From Solirubrobacterales bacterium (lineage in GTDB: Bacteria > Actinomycetota > Thermoleophilia > Solirubrobacterales > Solirubrobacteraceae), in assembly GCA_026392255.1 (NCBI GenBank), contig JAPLCJ010000016.1, positions 1 to 59,071 of the forward strand: DNA of 59,071 bases, read 5' to 3'. The notes below the pieces were generated by a model that was not told where the DNA came from, did no database searches, and saw nothing but the letters and a program-made list of their open reading frames with translations. Made by a program: the position numbers and the translations under genes. Positions 16,304 to 24,301 of this stretch are shown in pieces (positions within the stretch are counted from its first letter, which is position 1; each line of letters begins with the position of its first letter).

Positions 16304-17041
16304 TCATCCCAGCAGAGCAGCCGGGGCTGCCAGATGCTCACTGACAGACTCAAGGAAGGCAGCTGCAGCGGCGCCATAAACGGCACGGTGGTCGATGGCG
16401 AGGGTCAGGCTGAGCAGGCTTCCAGCGATAACTTCGCCTGCGTGGACCACAGGTGCTTCGCGCAGTGATCCAACCGCAAGAATTGCGGCTTGTGGGGGGT
16501 TGATGACTGCGGTGAAGCGGTCAACGCCGAACATTCCAAGGTTGGAGATTGAAAATGTGCCGCCGGAGAGCTGTGGTGGTGTGATCGTTCCCTCCCGTGC
16601 TCTGGCGGCAAGGTCACGACTCTCGGAGGCGATCTCGTGAATGTCCTTGCTGTCAGCGTCGAAAATGACAGGGACAACGAGCCCACCTTCAGTCGTCACT
16701 GCGATCCCGACGTTGACGCTGGCGTACTCCTCAAAGGCGCCATCACGCCAGGCACCGTTGACAGCAGGATGCTCCTTGAGTGAGAGCGCGCAGGCACGGA
16801 TAACCAAGTCGTTAATGGTCGGCGCGGCTTGCCCACCATCTGATTCCTTGAGCTGGCGACGTATGTCAACAAGCCCGTTGGCATCGACATCGATTTCAAG
16901 CGTGAAGTCTGGGACGGTCGCACGGGATTCGCTCATCCTGCGGGCGATCAACGACTGCGAGCGGGTTGGCTCGCGGCGGGTAACCGCTCCCTTCGCAGTT
17001 TGGGTTACTTCGGGGGCCTCTGTTGACTCTTGCTCGGTCAC
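16304..17041 (-). CDS. 2-oxoacid dehydrogenase acyltransferase (E2) catalytic domain, without lipoyl domain
   Basis: A 245-residue protein that is essentially only the E2 catalytic core, which passes acyl groups from lipoyl arms to CoA. After a 20-residue polar leader the core begins at PTRSQSLIARRMSES and runs through FDADSKDI, TFSISNLGMFGV and SLTLAIDHRAVYG. The usual DHRxxDG active site reads DHRAVYG (H218 kept, Asp replaced by Y222), a variant also seen in cyanobacterial and plastid E2 proteins. No lipoyl or E1/E3-binding domain is present, so lipoyl groups must come from another protein. The GTG start overlaps the stop of a 25-codon upstream ORF. lipB follows 55 bp downstream. Confidence 0.88.
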   Translation of the reverse strand: MTEQESTEAPEVTQTAKGAVTRREPTRSQSLIARRMSESRATVPDFTLEIDVDANGLVDIRRQLKESDGGQAAPTINDLVIRACALSLKEHPAVNGAWRDGAFEEYASVNVGIAVTTEGGLVVPVIFDADSKDIHEIASESRDLAARAREGTITPPQLSGGTFSISNLGMFGVDRFTAVINPPQAAILAVGSLREAPVVHAGEVIAGSLLSLTLAIDHRAVYGAAAAAFLESVSEHLAAPAALLG

Positions 17042-17115
17042 AGTTGAAGTATCCGTCGCGACGCCGGATTGTGCGGCCCGGTCGGCACTACCTCTTGCGG
17101 ATTCTTTGCTGCCAT
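17038..17115 (-). CDS. Candidate 25-aa leaderless upstream ORF coupled to E2
   Basis: A minus-strand ATG at 17115 opens 25 codons (MAAKNPQEVVPTG...RRILQL) that end in a TGA overlapping the GTG start of the E2 gene (GTGA). The -10 box TACGCT lies 7 nt before the ATG, the same spacing as at many other starts here, so this ATG is the expected 5' end of the E2 mRNA. It may simply load ribosomes for E2 by termination-reinitiation. The peptide has no recognisable regulatory codon run. Confidence 0.5.
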   Translation of the reverse strand: MAAKNPQEVVPTGPHNPASRRILQL

Positions 17116-17122
17116 TGCTGCG

Positions 17123-17128
17123 AGCGTA
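17123..17128 (-). promoter_or_regulatory. -10 box TACGCT for the uORF-E2-lipB transcript
   Basis: Minus-strand TACGCT ends 7 nt before the ATG at 17115, suggesting a leaderless mRNA that begins with the 25-codon ORF rather than with the E2 GTG. Confidence 0.55.
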
Positions 17129-17168
17129 CCGTCGCTGCGCCGTTCGTCCGACATTCTCGCGCTGGATC

Positions 17169-17197
17169 TTGACCCCGCTTTGTCTGGGCCTTTACCT
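17169..17197 (+). promoter_or_regulatory. Sigma-70-type promoter TTGACC-17-TTACCT
   Basis: TTGACC (17169-17174) and TTACCT (17192-17197) are 17 bp apart, a good housekeeping spacing. This gives the secreted protein gene at 17256 a leader of about 50 nt containing its own GGAGG ribosome site, unlike the leaderless genes around it. Confidence 0.5.
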
Positions 17198-17255
17198 CCG
17201 TCCGATCAATCTTGGCCTAGATGTTCCAAACAAATTGATCTGGAGGTCAATCCAA

Positions 17256-18224
17256 ATGTCAGTCAAGAAACTCGCCGTTCTAGGGGCTGCTTGCGCAGTA
17301 GTGGCAGTTCCTGCCACGACCGCCCAGGCAAGGTCTTCAAAGACGGGTGGGGTGGTCGTGAAGGTCGACCGCGGAGGCAAGGGCCTGAATGTTGTTGCTG
17401 CCCATGGCCGTGTCAAACACCTCAAGCTCACCCGTAAGGCACCAAGCCGCGTTCGCGGAGGAAGCAAGGTTGTCGTCGCAGGCGGAAAGGTAATTTCAGC
17501 TAAGGGCCGTGCGAGCGCGTTGAGAATTCGCGCCAAGGTTGTCAGCCGACGAGGGCACCTGAGCGCTGTCACCACTGACGGCACACCGCTGTCGGTAGTG
17601 ATCGGGAATGTCAACATCGACCTCTCCGGGATACCGGCAGGCTCAACGGTTGTCATCACGGTCACGTTTGATGCTGAGGGCAAGCCTGTCGTAACCGTCA
17701 CACTGCCAGGCGTTACTTCGCCACCGGTGGTTGATCCGGCCGTCTGTCCAACCCCAGCTGTGATCGGCACGATCCTCGCGATCAACCGGACTACATCAAG
17801 GGTGATGGTCCAGAAGGCTGACGGCGAGAGGGCAACCTTTACCGCCCCAGGCGGCTCTCTGACGAGCCTTAAGCGTGGTGATCAGGTGTTGATTGCTGAC
17901 GCCGACTCCGACGGCACGGCTGAAGCGATCAGTGCCCTCTCGGGTACCGCCCGTCAGCTTGATGGTGAGGTCGCTTGGATCGACAGCGGGTGGGGTGCAT
18001 TCGGCCTCGAGAAGTCCGATGGCACCGTAGAAGTTGTTGACGCCAGTGCCTGCCAGCTTGCGGACCTGAGCGAAGGTGACACGGTCACCACCGTTGTCCA
18101 CACGGATGCCGACGGTGAGGTGATCGCGGACGCGGTTACTGTCGCAGATCAAGAGTCATCAGATGACGACTACTGGGGCACAACAAGCCGAAGCTGGCCA
18201 AGCAGTTGGCACAGCGAAGACTGA
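17256..18224 (+). CDS. Secreted beta-rich protein of unknown function
   Basis: A 322-residue protein with a clear signal peptide (MSVKKLAVLGAACAVVAVPA, cleavage probably after AQA). The mature part consists of short repeated beta segments such as GVVVKVDRGGKGLNVV and GTILAINRTTSRVMV, a pattern like DUF5666-type OB or beta-barrel repeats, and an acidic C-terminal stretch ending DDDYWG...SWHSED. ATG 17256 is chosen because of GGAGG about 9 nt upstream and the signal peptide. It diverges from E2 and is convergent with the genes at 18259. Function is unknown. Confidence 0.78.
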   Translation: MSVKKLAVLGAACAVVAVPATTAQARSSKTGGVVVKVDRGGKGLNVVAAHGRVKHLKLTRKAPSRVRGGSKVVVAGGKVISAKGRASALRIRAKVVSRRGHLSAVTTDGTPLSVVIGNVNIDLSGIPAGSTVVITVTFDAEGKPVVTVTLPGVTSPPVVDPAVCPTPAVIGTILAINRTTSRVMVQKADGERATFTAPGGSLTSLKRGDQVLIADADSDGTAEAISALSGTARQLDGEVAWIDSGWGAFGLEKSDGTVEVVDASACQLADLSEGDTVTTVVHTDADGEVIADAVTVADQESSDDDYWGTTSRSWPSSWHSED

Positions 18225-18258
18225 GCTGACCTAAGCGTGCTTGGAGCCCGTCGGCCTT

Positions 18259-18513
18259 CTAGGGGCTCGGCGGGCTCTGCCCGTGCAGCCAGGCCTCGCG
18301 GAACTGGCTGGCGGTCAGTTTGCGCATATCCCGGCGCAGGGCCTTGGCAAGGCGAGCAGCTTCTACAGCCTTGCCTTCCCAGAACAGAACGGTCTCGCTG
18401 GTTACGAGATCAACAAGCTCGACTTTGTCTACTCGCCCAGGGAGGGCCAGCATCGCCGGCCCGGGGGACCCATGGGTCACATTGAGTTTGTAGGCCGAAC
18501 GCGCGGGATTCAT
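18259..18513 (-). CDS. Small conserved-looking protein of unknown function (84 aa)
   Basis: A soluble 84-residue protein with a strand-rich start, the motif VELVDLVTSETVLFWEGKA and a basic helical end (AARLAKALRRDMRKL). I recognise no named family. Its start overlaps the stop of the upstream DsbA-like gene by 4 nt (ATGA), which supports it as a real, coupled gene. Function cannot be assigned. Confidence 0.65.
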   Translation of the reverse strand: MNPARSAYKLNVTHGSPGPAMLALPGRVDKVELVDLVTSETVLFWEGKAVEAARLAKALRRDMRKLTASQFREAWLHGQSPPSP

Positions 18514-19229
18514 GTGCCCATCGCTTTGGCTGCTTCATCTAGTCCAGCGTCACCTGTGTAGAGGTTGGCTCCGACTCGGACGGTCGGAACGCAGGTCACT
18601 CCTGCCAGACGCGCCGCCTCAGTGGTGCGGTCGAGTTCAGCGTTGAGTGACTTCAGGCCCATCGCCTTCTCCAAGGCGTTGGGGTGAACCTCGGCCGCCG
18701 CTCCAGCCAGGTAGATAGTCGTCATGTCGCGAGGGTCTCGCCCCGCACACCATGTTTGCCTCATCAGGGCCAAGACAAAAGCCACAGTTTTGCCAGCCTG
18801 TTTGGCGAAGGTCGCGGCCAACAGCGCCTCGCGGGAGAACAGGTCCTCCCCCTCCAACCAGCCACTAGGCGGCTTGAACTCAAGCAAGCGACGCTCAACC
18901 GCGATCGCAGAAATCGACTGGTCTAGCGCACCCCGGTCTTGGTGGCTCCGCACAGGAGACTCCGCGCGAGATTCAGGATGAATCTCGTCGCCTCCGGGGC
19001 GGAGTTCGCCAAGAGCGGATTCGGTCAGGGAGTCGGCTTGATGGGACTCCGGGAAAGCAACCGGCGTCCAAGCCGCGGGTGCGCCGAGAGTCGCAATGAT
19101 CCGCTCGGCGACAAGCCAGCACTCCGGCTCCGAAGGATCGAAATAGAAAGCGTTGGGGTCGACTTCGTCGGCCCCTTCATGAACCACCTCGGCTTGCGCC
19201 GAGAGGTTGATCAGCCGTGGATCAGCCAC
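18510..19229 (-). CDS. DsbA-like / HCCA-isomerase-type thioredoxin-fold protein
   Basis: A protein of up to 239 residues with a thioredoxin fold of the DsbA / 2-hydroxychromene-2-carboxylate isomerase group. The first strand reads AFYFDPSEPECWLVAERI, where a CxxC or Ser would normally sit, and the end GVTCVPTVRVGANLYTG has the cis-Pro loop and a final helix. A helical insert separates them. The typical CxxC is absent, so it is not a standard disulfide oxidase; glutathione- or mycothiol-type chemistry is possible. The GTG at 19229 overlaps lpd by 19 nt; an in-frame GTG at 19187 is an alternative start. It lies directly downstream of lpd. Confidence 0.75.
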   Translation of the reverse strand: MADPRLINLSAQAEVVHEGADEVDPNAFYFDPSEPECWLVAERIIATLGAPAAWTPVAFPESHQADSLTESALGELRPGGDEIHPESRAESPVRSHQDRGALDQSISAIAVERRLLEFKPPSGWLEGEDLFSREALLAATFAKQAGKTVAFVLALMRQTWCAGRDPRDMTTIYLAGAAAEVHPNALEKAMGLKSLNAELDRTTEAARLAGVTCVPTVRVGANLYTGDAGLDEAAKAMGT

Positions 19230-20578
19230 CCGTCGGCTGCTCGCGCTGCTTCCATCAGCGCCTCCGAGAGCGTGGGATGCCCATGGACGATGCGTGCGAT
19301 CTCGGGGTATCCGCCCTCAAGCGCTTTTGCGTTGACAAGTTCCTGAATCAGCTCCGGTGCCTTGGCGCCGCAGATGTGACCACCAAGCAGTTCGCCGTAT
19401 TTGCGGTCGCCGACGATCTTGACGATCCCGGTGCGGTCGCCGTAGACGGTGCCAGCTCCAACAGCGCCGTATTGGACTTTGCCGACCACAACGTCGTAGC
19501 CGGCTTCTTTGGCCTGTGCTTCGGTCAGGCCGAACGAGGAGACATTTGGTGTGCAGAAGGTTGCGCGTGGAATGTCCGCGAGGGCAATCGGGTGTGTTGC
19601 CATGCCGGCCGAGTCCTCAACGGCGATTACTCCTTCGTCGGAAGCCTTGTGAGCCAGGGCTGGACCCCTTACGAGGTCGCCGATTGCCCAGATGCCCTCA
19701 ACTGAGGTGCGCTGCGCGCCATCAACATCAATCAGGCCACGGTCATCAAGTTTGATGCCGGCAACGTCAAGTCCAAGGCCCTCAACATCGGGCCCGCGGC
19801 CTGCGGCGATCACTACAAGGTCAGCCTCAACCTTCTTGTCGCCAACCGTGAGTGTTGTTACTCCACCCGCCGACTCAACCCCTGAGACTGGGTTACCGGT
19901 CAGCACGTCAATTCCTTGCTTCTTAAATCCGCGGCCAGCAGCCTTGCTGACATCAGCATCCTCGCTTGGGAGAACGCGGTCCATCGCTTCAATCAAAGTC
20001 ACAGTGCTGCCAAGACGTGCGTATGCGGAGGCAACCTCAGCGCCGCTTGCTCCAGCACCAACGACTGCAAGTCTTGCTGGCGGTGCGTCGAGCGCCCACG
20101 CCTCTTCCGTTCCGACAATGCCTTCGCCGAAGTCAAGGCCGGGGAGTGGCTTGCGGACGGACCCGGCGGCCAGGACAATCCTCTTTGCGGTCAGCTCGCG
20201 GTCGCCGACTTTGAGTCCACCGTTACCGGTCAGGACTGCTGCGCCCTCAATGACCTCAATGCCGTTCTTCTTCATCAGCCCATCGACACCCCCGGTGAGA
20301 GTGCTGATCACTGACTTGCGTCGCTCGGCGACCTTTGCGTGGTCGATCTTTGGCTCTGAGACCTCAATCCCGTACTCGCCCGCTTCGCGCACTTCGGTGA
20401 GGACGTCAGCTACGCGTAGGACAGCCTTGGCGGGAATGCAAGCTTTGTTGAGGCAGCGGCCACCAATGTGGTCGCGCTCAATGACAACTGTCTTGAGGCC
20501 GAGTTGAGCACCGCGGATCGCGGCGACGTAGCCGCCCGGGCCGGAGCCAACAACGATCAGATCAAACTCGTCTGCCAT
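19211..20578 (-). CDS. lpd: Dihydrolipoyl dehydrogenase (E3)
   Basis: A 455-residue FAD/NAD flavoprotein disulfide reductase that reoxidises dihydrolipoamide of 2-oxoacid dehydrogenase complexes. FAD motif GSGPGG is near residue 11, the redox disulfide is C42/C47 in GGRCLNKACIPAK (canonical GGTCLNVGCIPSK), the NAD motif is GAGASGAE, the second FAD motif is IWAIGDLV, and the C-terminal HGHPTLSE supplies the catalytic His/Glu. ATG 20578 is chosen (MADEFDLIVVG) with TAGTGT 8 nt upstream; the GTG at 20590 would lie inside that box. It fits functionally with E2, lipA and lipB nearby. A related mycothione or mercuric reductase is less likely. Confidence 0.93.
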   Translation of the reverse strand: MADEFDLIVVGSGPGGYVAAIRGAQLGLKTVVIERDHIGGRCLNKACIPAKAVLRVADVLTEVREAGEYGIEVSEPKIDHAKVAERRKSVISTLTGGVDGLMKKNGIEVIEGAAVLTGNGGLKVGDRELTAKRIVLAAGSVRKPLPGLDFGEGIVGTEEAWALDAPPARLAVVGAGASGAEVASAYARLGSTVTLIEAMDRVLPSEDADVSKAAGRGFKKQGIDVLTGNPVSGVESAGGVTTLTVGDKKVEADLVVIAAGRGPDVEGLGLDVAGIKLDDRGLIDVDGAQRTSVEGIWAIGDLVRGPALAHKASDEGVIAVEDSAGMATHPIALADIPRATFCTPNVSSFGLTEAQAKEAGYDVVVGKVQYGAVGAGTVYGDRTGIVKIVGDRKYGELLGGHICGAKAPELIQELVNAKALEGGYPEIARIVHGHPTLSEALMEAARAADGWLIHG

Positions 20579-20586
20579 TGCCCCGG

Positions 20587-20592
20587 ACACTA
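20587..20592 (-). promoter_or_regulatory. -10 box TAGTGT, leaderless promoter for lpd
   Basis: Minus-strand TAGTGT ends 8 nt before ATG 20578, giving lpd its own promoter although another gene on the same strand ends only 35 bp upstream of it. Confidence 0.55.
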
Positions 20593-20613
20593 GCGAAGGA
20601 ACATGGCTAGAAG

Positions 20614-21087
20614 TTAAGGACGGGATTTGGCGTGCGTTTGAGCCTGGATGCGGCCCATCGCTCGGATCAGCTTCCAGAACAGTGTGCCGCCGAAACTCAA
20701 GATCACAAATGGCAGCAGGAAGCCGAGCCAGTTGGACGCCACGATGATTGAAAGGGCTGAGAACACGAGTGTGATTCCTAGAAAGGCCTCAAAGCCCAGC
20801 ACGGCCCCATAGCGGCCCTTCCACATTCCAATTGCGGCTGCGTAAAGCAGTACGGCAAACACGATTCCTGTTACCGGTCGGGCAGTACCGCCACTACTGT
20901 TGAGATTGGCGAGCATCAGGCCAAGGTTCGTTGTGGCCAATACGGCAGACGTGATCGCCGCCACGGTTACAGCGCGGGGTCGCTCCCCGGGGGCGAGTGG
21001 CTCAAGGGTTGCTCGCAAGTCCGCGTTGCGCTCCTCCGCTGACTTACGTGGGGGCTTTGTTGTGTCGCTGGATGGCTGTTGGTCCAC
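20614..21087 (-). CDS. Membrane protein of unknown function (157 aa)
   Basis: After a polar N-terminus rich in Lys, Arg and Pro, four hydrophobic segments follow (about residues 42-62, 70-88, 95-113 and 115-140), then a basic cytosolic tail. No family is recognised. GTG 21087 is chosen because the preceding codons back to 21210 overlap the divergent SnoaL-like gene and look non-coding; a GACACT lies 6 nt upstream, a poor -10 match. The N-terminal SAEERNADLRATLEPLAPGERP suggests a cytoplasmic domain. Confidence 0.72.
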   Translation of the reverse strand: MDQQPSSDTTKPPRKSAEERNADLRATLEPLAPGERPRAVTVAAITSAVLATTNLGLMLANLNSSGGTARPVTGIVFAVLLYAAAIGMWKGRYGAVLGFEAFLGITLVFSALSIIVASNWLGFLLPFVILSFGGTLFWKLIRAMGRIQAQTHAKSRP

Positions 21088-21116
21088 CGCTGCAGTGTCG
21101 CACCACCGGTCGGGGT

Positions 21117-21122
21117 TACGAT
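21117..21122 (+). promoter_or_regulatory. -10 box TACGAT, leaderless promoter
   Basis: TACGAT ends 8 nt before GTG 21131 and selects this start over the GTG at 21125 and upstream codons. Confidence 0.5.
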
Positions 21123-21130
21123 TCGTGGTT

Positions 21131-21637
21131 GTGGAGACCGAACCTCTGATCGACGCATGGGAGGCCGCTTGGTCGGGCAGGGACGCGGCCGCGTTCAGGT
21201 CGGTCTGCACCGGGGATCTCCACTACGAGGACCCACTTGACCGAAAGCCTCTGCTTGGGGTGCAACTGCTTGAGGACAGGGCCGTCCGTTTGTGGCAGGC
21301 ATTCCCAGACCTTCGGATTGAGAGCGCAGGTCCGCGCTTGGCCGAGGGCGATCACATCGCCGCACCGATCCGCGCTGTTGGAACTCATCGGTCTTCGATC
21401 GCTGGGATTCCCGCCACGGGCAGGACCGTCTCTCTGCACGCGGTCTGCTTCTGCGAGGTGCGCCATGGGCTGCTGGCGCGGGTAAGAACGTTCTACGACC
21501 TGCACGATGTTCAGGTCCAACTTGGCGCCGCGCCGGAGCCTGGCAGCACTGGGGAGCGGGCAATGCGAGCAATTCTTGGGTTTGGTTTGCGCGCTCCGAA
21601 ACTGCCGGGCCTGTTCCAAGGCCTGCAGCGTCCCTGA
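21131..21637 (+). CDS. SnoaL-like (NTF2-fold) protein
   Basis: A 168-residue protein. Residues 1-125 follow the SnoaL / ester-cyclase pattern: an N-terminal helix IDAWEAAWSGRDAAAF, CTGDLHYEDPLDR, a central FPDLRI strand, and RTFYDLHDVQVQLG at the end of the cone-shaped fold. Such proteins bind or isomerise small hydrophobic compounds, but key residues vary too much to name a substrate. The last 40 residues form an unassigned tail. It lies 23 bp upstream of argF, which has its own -10 box. Confidence 0.75.
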   Translation: METEPLIDAWEAAWSGRDAAAFRSVCTGDLHYEDPLDRKPLLGVQLLEDRAVRLWQAFPDLRIESAGPRLAEGDHIAAPIRAVGTHRSSIAGIPATGRTVSLHAVCFCEVRHGLLARVRTFYDLHDVQVQLGAAPEPGSTGERAMRAILGFGLRAPKLPGLFQGLQRP

Positions 21638-21645
21638 GTCGCCGG

Positions 21646-21651
21646 TACCTT
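21646..21651 (+). promoter_or_regulatory. -10 box TACCTT before argF
   Basis: TACCTT ends 9 nt before ATG 21661 with no Shine-Dalgarno sequence, consistent with a leaderless argF mRNA. Confidence 0.45.
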
Positions 21652-21660
21652 CCACTGTCC

Positions 21661-22536
21661 ATGGCACGCCATCTGCTTACCGGTGAGGAGCTCTCCAGCG
21701 ACGAAGTCGCAGGGATTGTCACGCGTGCGCTTGAACTGAAGGCAGCGCCACTGTCGTCCAACGCACTTGAAGGCAAGTCGGTTGCCTTGATGTTTGAGAA
21801 GCCATCAACCCGCACCAGGGTTTCGTTTGAGGTTGGCGTTGCCGAGCTTGGCGGCCATCCGGTGGTCCTTGGTGCCGATGAACTTCAGATCAGCCGTGGT
21901 GAGTCACTCGCCGACACAGGCCGTGTTCTCTCTGGGCATGTTGCCGCCGTCGGTCTGCGCACAAGCGGCGACGAGCGCCTTGCCGAGCTGGCGTCAGAGA
22001 GCAGCATTCCTGTGTTCAACATGCTCACCGCAGGCCATCACCCCTGCCAGGCATTGGCTGACCTTGTGACCCTTAAGGAGACCTTCGGCACGCTGGAAGG
22101 CCTTCGGCTTGCCTATGTGGGCGATGGCAACAATGTCGCCCGTTCGCTCGCAATCCTCGGCGCACTCGCCGGGGTTGAGGTGGCGATCGCCTCACCAGCT
22201 GGTTACACGCTGGAGCCAGTCGCCGGCGCGATTCTTCTTGAGGACCCAGCCGAGGCTGTTGCTGGCGCTAATGCGATCTATGCGGATGTTTGGGTAAGCA
22301 TGGGTGACGAGGACACCGCGGATGCCCGTCGCGCAGCTCTCGCCCCGTACAAGCTTGATGACGCTCTCCTTGATCAAGCCGCTGAGGGCGCCATTGCATT
22401 GCACTGCCTACCTGCCCATCCGGGCGAGGAGATCAGCGAAGAAGTTCTTTACGGCAGCCGTCAACAGATTTGGAATCAGGCCGAGAACCGTCGCCATGCG
22501 CAGAAGGCAATGCTGGAACTGATCTGCGCCGGCTGA
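21661..22536 (+). CDS. argF: Ornithine carbamoyltransferase
   Basis: A 291-residue enzyme joining carbamoyl phosphate and ornithine to give citrulline in arginine synthesis. The carbamoyl-phosphate motif STRTR occurs in FEKPSTRTRVSFE, HPCQ follows at HHPCQALADL, ornithine binding is at DVWVSMGDE, and the catalytic Cys loop is HCLPAHPGEE. The protein is slightly shorter than the usual 300-335 residues but all motifs are present. No other arginine genes are in the window. Confidence 0.96.
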   Translation: MARHLLTGEELSSDEVAGIVTRALELKAAPLSSNALEGKSVALMFEKPSTRTRVSFEVGVAELGGHPVVLGADELQISRGESLADTGRVLSGHVAAVGLRTSGDERLAELASESSIPVFNMLTAGHHPCQALADLVTLKETFGTLEGLRLAYVGDGNNVARSLAILGALAGVEVAIASPAGYTLEPVAGAILLEDPAEAVAGANAIYADVWVSMGDEDTADARRAALAPYKLDDALLDQAAEGAIALHCLPAHPGEEISEEVLYGSRQQIWNQAENRRHAQKAMLELICAG

Positions 22537-22558
22537 CCCAGCCTGCGATGCTGACCCA

Positions 22559-23938
22559 ATGAGCACCGAGACAACTCCCCCCGGCCAAGGCCGCGCCTCC
22601 CGCCCACGACCGGGCACCGAGATTGAACTGACCGCTGGGCCACTCGCTCACGGCGGTGCTGCTGTCTGCCGTCATGAGGGCTTTGTCGTCTTCGCGCAAG
22701 GCGCCGTCCCTGGTGACCGTGTTCGCGCAGTTCTGGGCAAGGTCAAACGAAGCCACGCTGAAGCCAGAGTCGTCGAAGTGCTTGAGGCTGGCCCCGACCG
22801 CATCGACGCGGTTGCCCACCACCCAGGGGCTCCTTGGCAGGTCCTCCGTTACGAAGCTCAGCTGACCGCCAAGCAGGACATGGTCGAGCAAGCACTGAGC
22901 CGCCTTGGTGGCTTTGAGAACGTGGAAGTCGCACAAATCATTCCCGCCGAGGAGCAGTGGCGCTACCGCAACAAACTTGAGTTCTCATTCGGGGCAACTG
23001 ACGATGGAACCGTCGCATGCGGATTCCACGCTCCTGGCCGCTGGGATGTTGTTGAGCCTCTGGATACCTGCATGCTTGGCAGTGAGAGAGCCGACCAGGT
23101 CCGCAAGGCAGCGCTTGACTGGTGTGTCTCTAAGGGCCTTGAACCATTTGATCGCCGCACGCATGAGGGTTACCTGCGCAACCTTGTCGTCCGTGAGGGC
23201 GTTCGCACAGGTGAGATGCAGGTCCGACTTGTCACCTCCGTTGGCGAGCTTCCTGACGCAATTGACTTTGGTGATGCAGTTGAGTGCGAAGGCGTCTTCC
23301 ACACTGAGATCGAAGGCAGCGGCGAGACCACTGTCGGCGGATCGCTCAGCATCGTCAGCGGCAAGAGCAAGCTGGCAGAGGAGATCAGCGGTCTGACAGT
23401 TGGGATCAGCCCAGAGGCTTTCTTCCAGACCAACACGGTGATGGCGGAGAAGCTTTACGCGATGGCCGCAGAAGAGGCTGCTCTAAAGGGACACGAGCGA
23501 CTGTTTGACCTCTGTTCCGGGATCGGCACGATCGGTCTGGCAATGTCACCTCGCGCAGGTGAGGTGTGGGGCATGGAAATTGTTGAGCCCGCAGTTGAGG
23601 ACGCAATCGAGAACGCCAAGATCAACGGCATCACGAACGCCAACTTCTTTGCTGGCGATGTCCGCCGTGATCTGCGCGAGATGGTCGAGCGCGTCGGCAA
23701 GCCGAACACGATCATCGTTGACCCACCACGGGCTGGCCTCTCCGGCAAGATCATCCGCCGCATTGGCGAGGCCGGCGCAAAACGCATTGTCTACGTCTCT
23801 TGCAACCCGACAACACTTGCCCCGAATGCAGCCGCGCTCGCAGAGTTGGGTTATGAGCTCAAGAAGGTCAGGCCGATTGACCTGTTCCCGCAGACGCCTC
23901 ATGTTGAGTGCGTCGCGTTGCTTGAACGCAAGTCTTAG
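22559..23938 (+). CDS. RNA (uracil-5-)-methyltransferase, RumA/TrmA family
   Basis: A 459-residue SAM-dependent enzyme that makes m5U in rRNA or tRNA. An N-terminal TRAM (RNA-binding) domain occupies about residues 18-75. The methyltransferase part has LFDLCSGIGTIGLAMS (motif I), IIVDPPRAGL (motif II) and the catalytic SCNPTTLAPN (motif IV). The FeS-cluster Cys quartet of RumA/RlmD is absent (APWQVLRYEAQL replaces the CGGCxxQ region), as in RlmCD-type enzymes. Whether the target is U747/U1939 of 23S rRNA or U54 of tRNA cannot be read from sequence. It begins 22 bp after argF. Confidence 0.9.
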   Translation: MSTETTPPGQGRASRPRPGTEIELTAGPLAHGGAAVCRHEGFVVFAQGAVPGDRVRAVLGKVKRSHAEARVVEVLEAGPDRIDAVAHHPGAPWQVLRYEAQLTAKQDMVEQALSRLGGFENVEVAQIIPAEEQWRYRNKLEFSFGATDDGTVACGFHAPGRWDVVEPLDTCMLGSERADQVRKAALDWCVSKGLEPFDRRTHEGYLRNLVVREGVRTGEMQVRLVTSVGELPDAIDFGDAVECEGVFHTEIEGSGETTVGGSLSIVSGKSKLAEEISGLTVGISPEAFFQTNTVMAEKLYAMAAEEAALKGHERLFDLCSGIGTIGLAMSPRAGEVWGMEIVEPAVEDAIENAKINGITNANFFAGDVRRDLREMVERVGKPNTIIVDPPRAGLSGKIIRRIGEAGAKRIVYVSCNPTTLAPNAAALAELGYELKKVRPIDLFPQTPHVECVALLERKS

Positions 23939-23953
23939 GTCGCTGTCAGGGAA

Positions 23954-24286
23954 CGGTTGGGACTGCCTGCCCGGCTCTGCGTCGCTGCGCTCCAAACGGC
24001 GCCGGATCAGGCAGTGCCCAACCGTGCCCACCCGCATTTGTGTCACTTCGTTCAAAACGGCGCCGGGTTAGGTAGTGCCCAACCGTGCCCACCCGCATTT
24101 GTGTCACTTCGTTCAAAACGGCGCCGGGTTAGGTAGTGCCCAACCGTGCCCGCCCGGATTTGTGTCACTTCGTTCAAAACGGCGCCGGGTTAGGTAGTGC
24201 CCAACCGTGCCCGCCCGGATTTGTGTCACTTCGTTCAAAACGGCGCCGGGTTAGGCAGTGCCCAACCGTGCCCACCCGCATTTGTG
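23954..24286. repeat. 61-bp tandem repeat array (one diverged unit, four full units, one partial)
   Basis: Units of exactly 61 bp start at 23954, 24015, 24076, 24137 and 24198, and a partial unit runs 24259-24286. Units 2-5 share TGCCCAACCGTGCCC, TCACTTCGTTCAAAACGGCGCC and a GGGTTAGG(T/C)AG end; the first unit matches in its second half and can pair with the following bases as a long hairpin (CGGTTGGGACTGCCTG against CAGGCAGTGCCCAACCG). The period is not a multiple of three, so it is not coding. No spacers separate the units, so it is not a CRISPR array. A related single hairpin lies at 26043. Confidence 0.9.
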
Positions 24287-24298
24287 GAAGCGTTCCAC
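24284..24298. promoter_or_regulatory. 15-bp palindrome at the 3' edge of the toxin-antitoxin pair
   Basis: GTGGAA-GCG-TTCCAC is a perfect inverted repeat 4 bp beyond the toxin stop codon and overlapping the last repeat unit. It shares the pattern GTGGRA-N3-TYCCAC with the palindrome before the antitoxin gene at 24959. It lacks a T run, so a regulatory site is as plausible as a terminator. Confidence 0.45.
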
Positions 24299-24301
24299 GC
24301 T

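Noticed and set aside
16376-16400. E2 active-site Asp-to-Tyr change as proof of an inactive enzyme
   Set aside because: The DHRxxYG form is also known from cyanobacterial and plastid-type E2 proteins, so it is a family variant rather than evident damage.
18241-18561. Plus-strand frame opposite the 84-residue gene
   Set aside because: It lacks any start signal and is antisense to two genes joined by an ATGA overlap.
23954-24286. Repeat array as a CRISPR
   Set aside because: The 61-bp units are contiguous with no unique spacers, and no cas genes are present.
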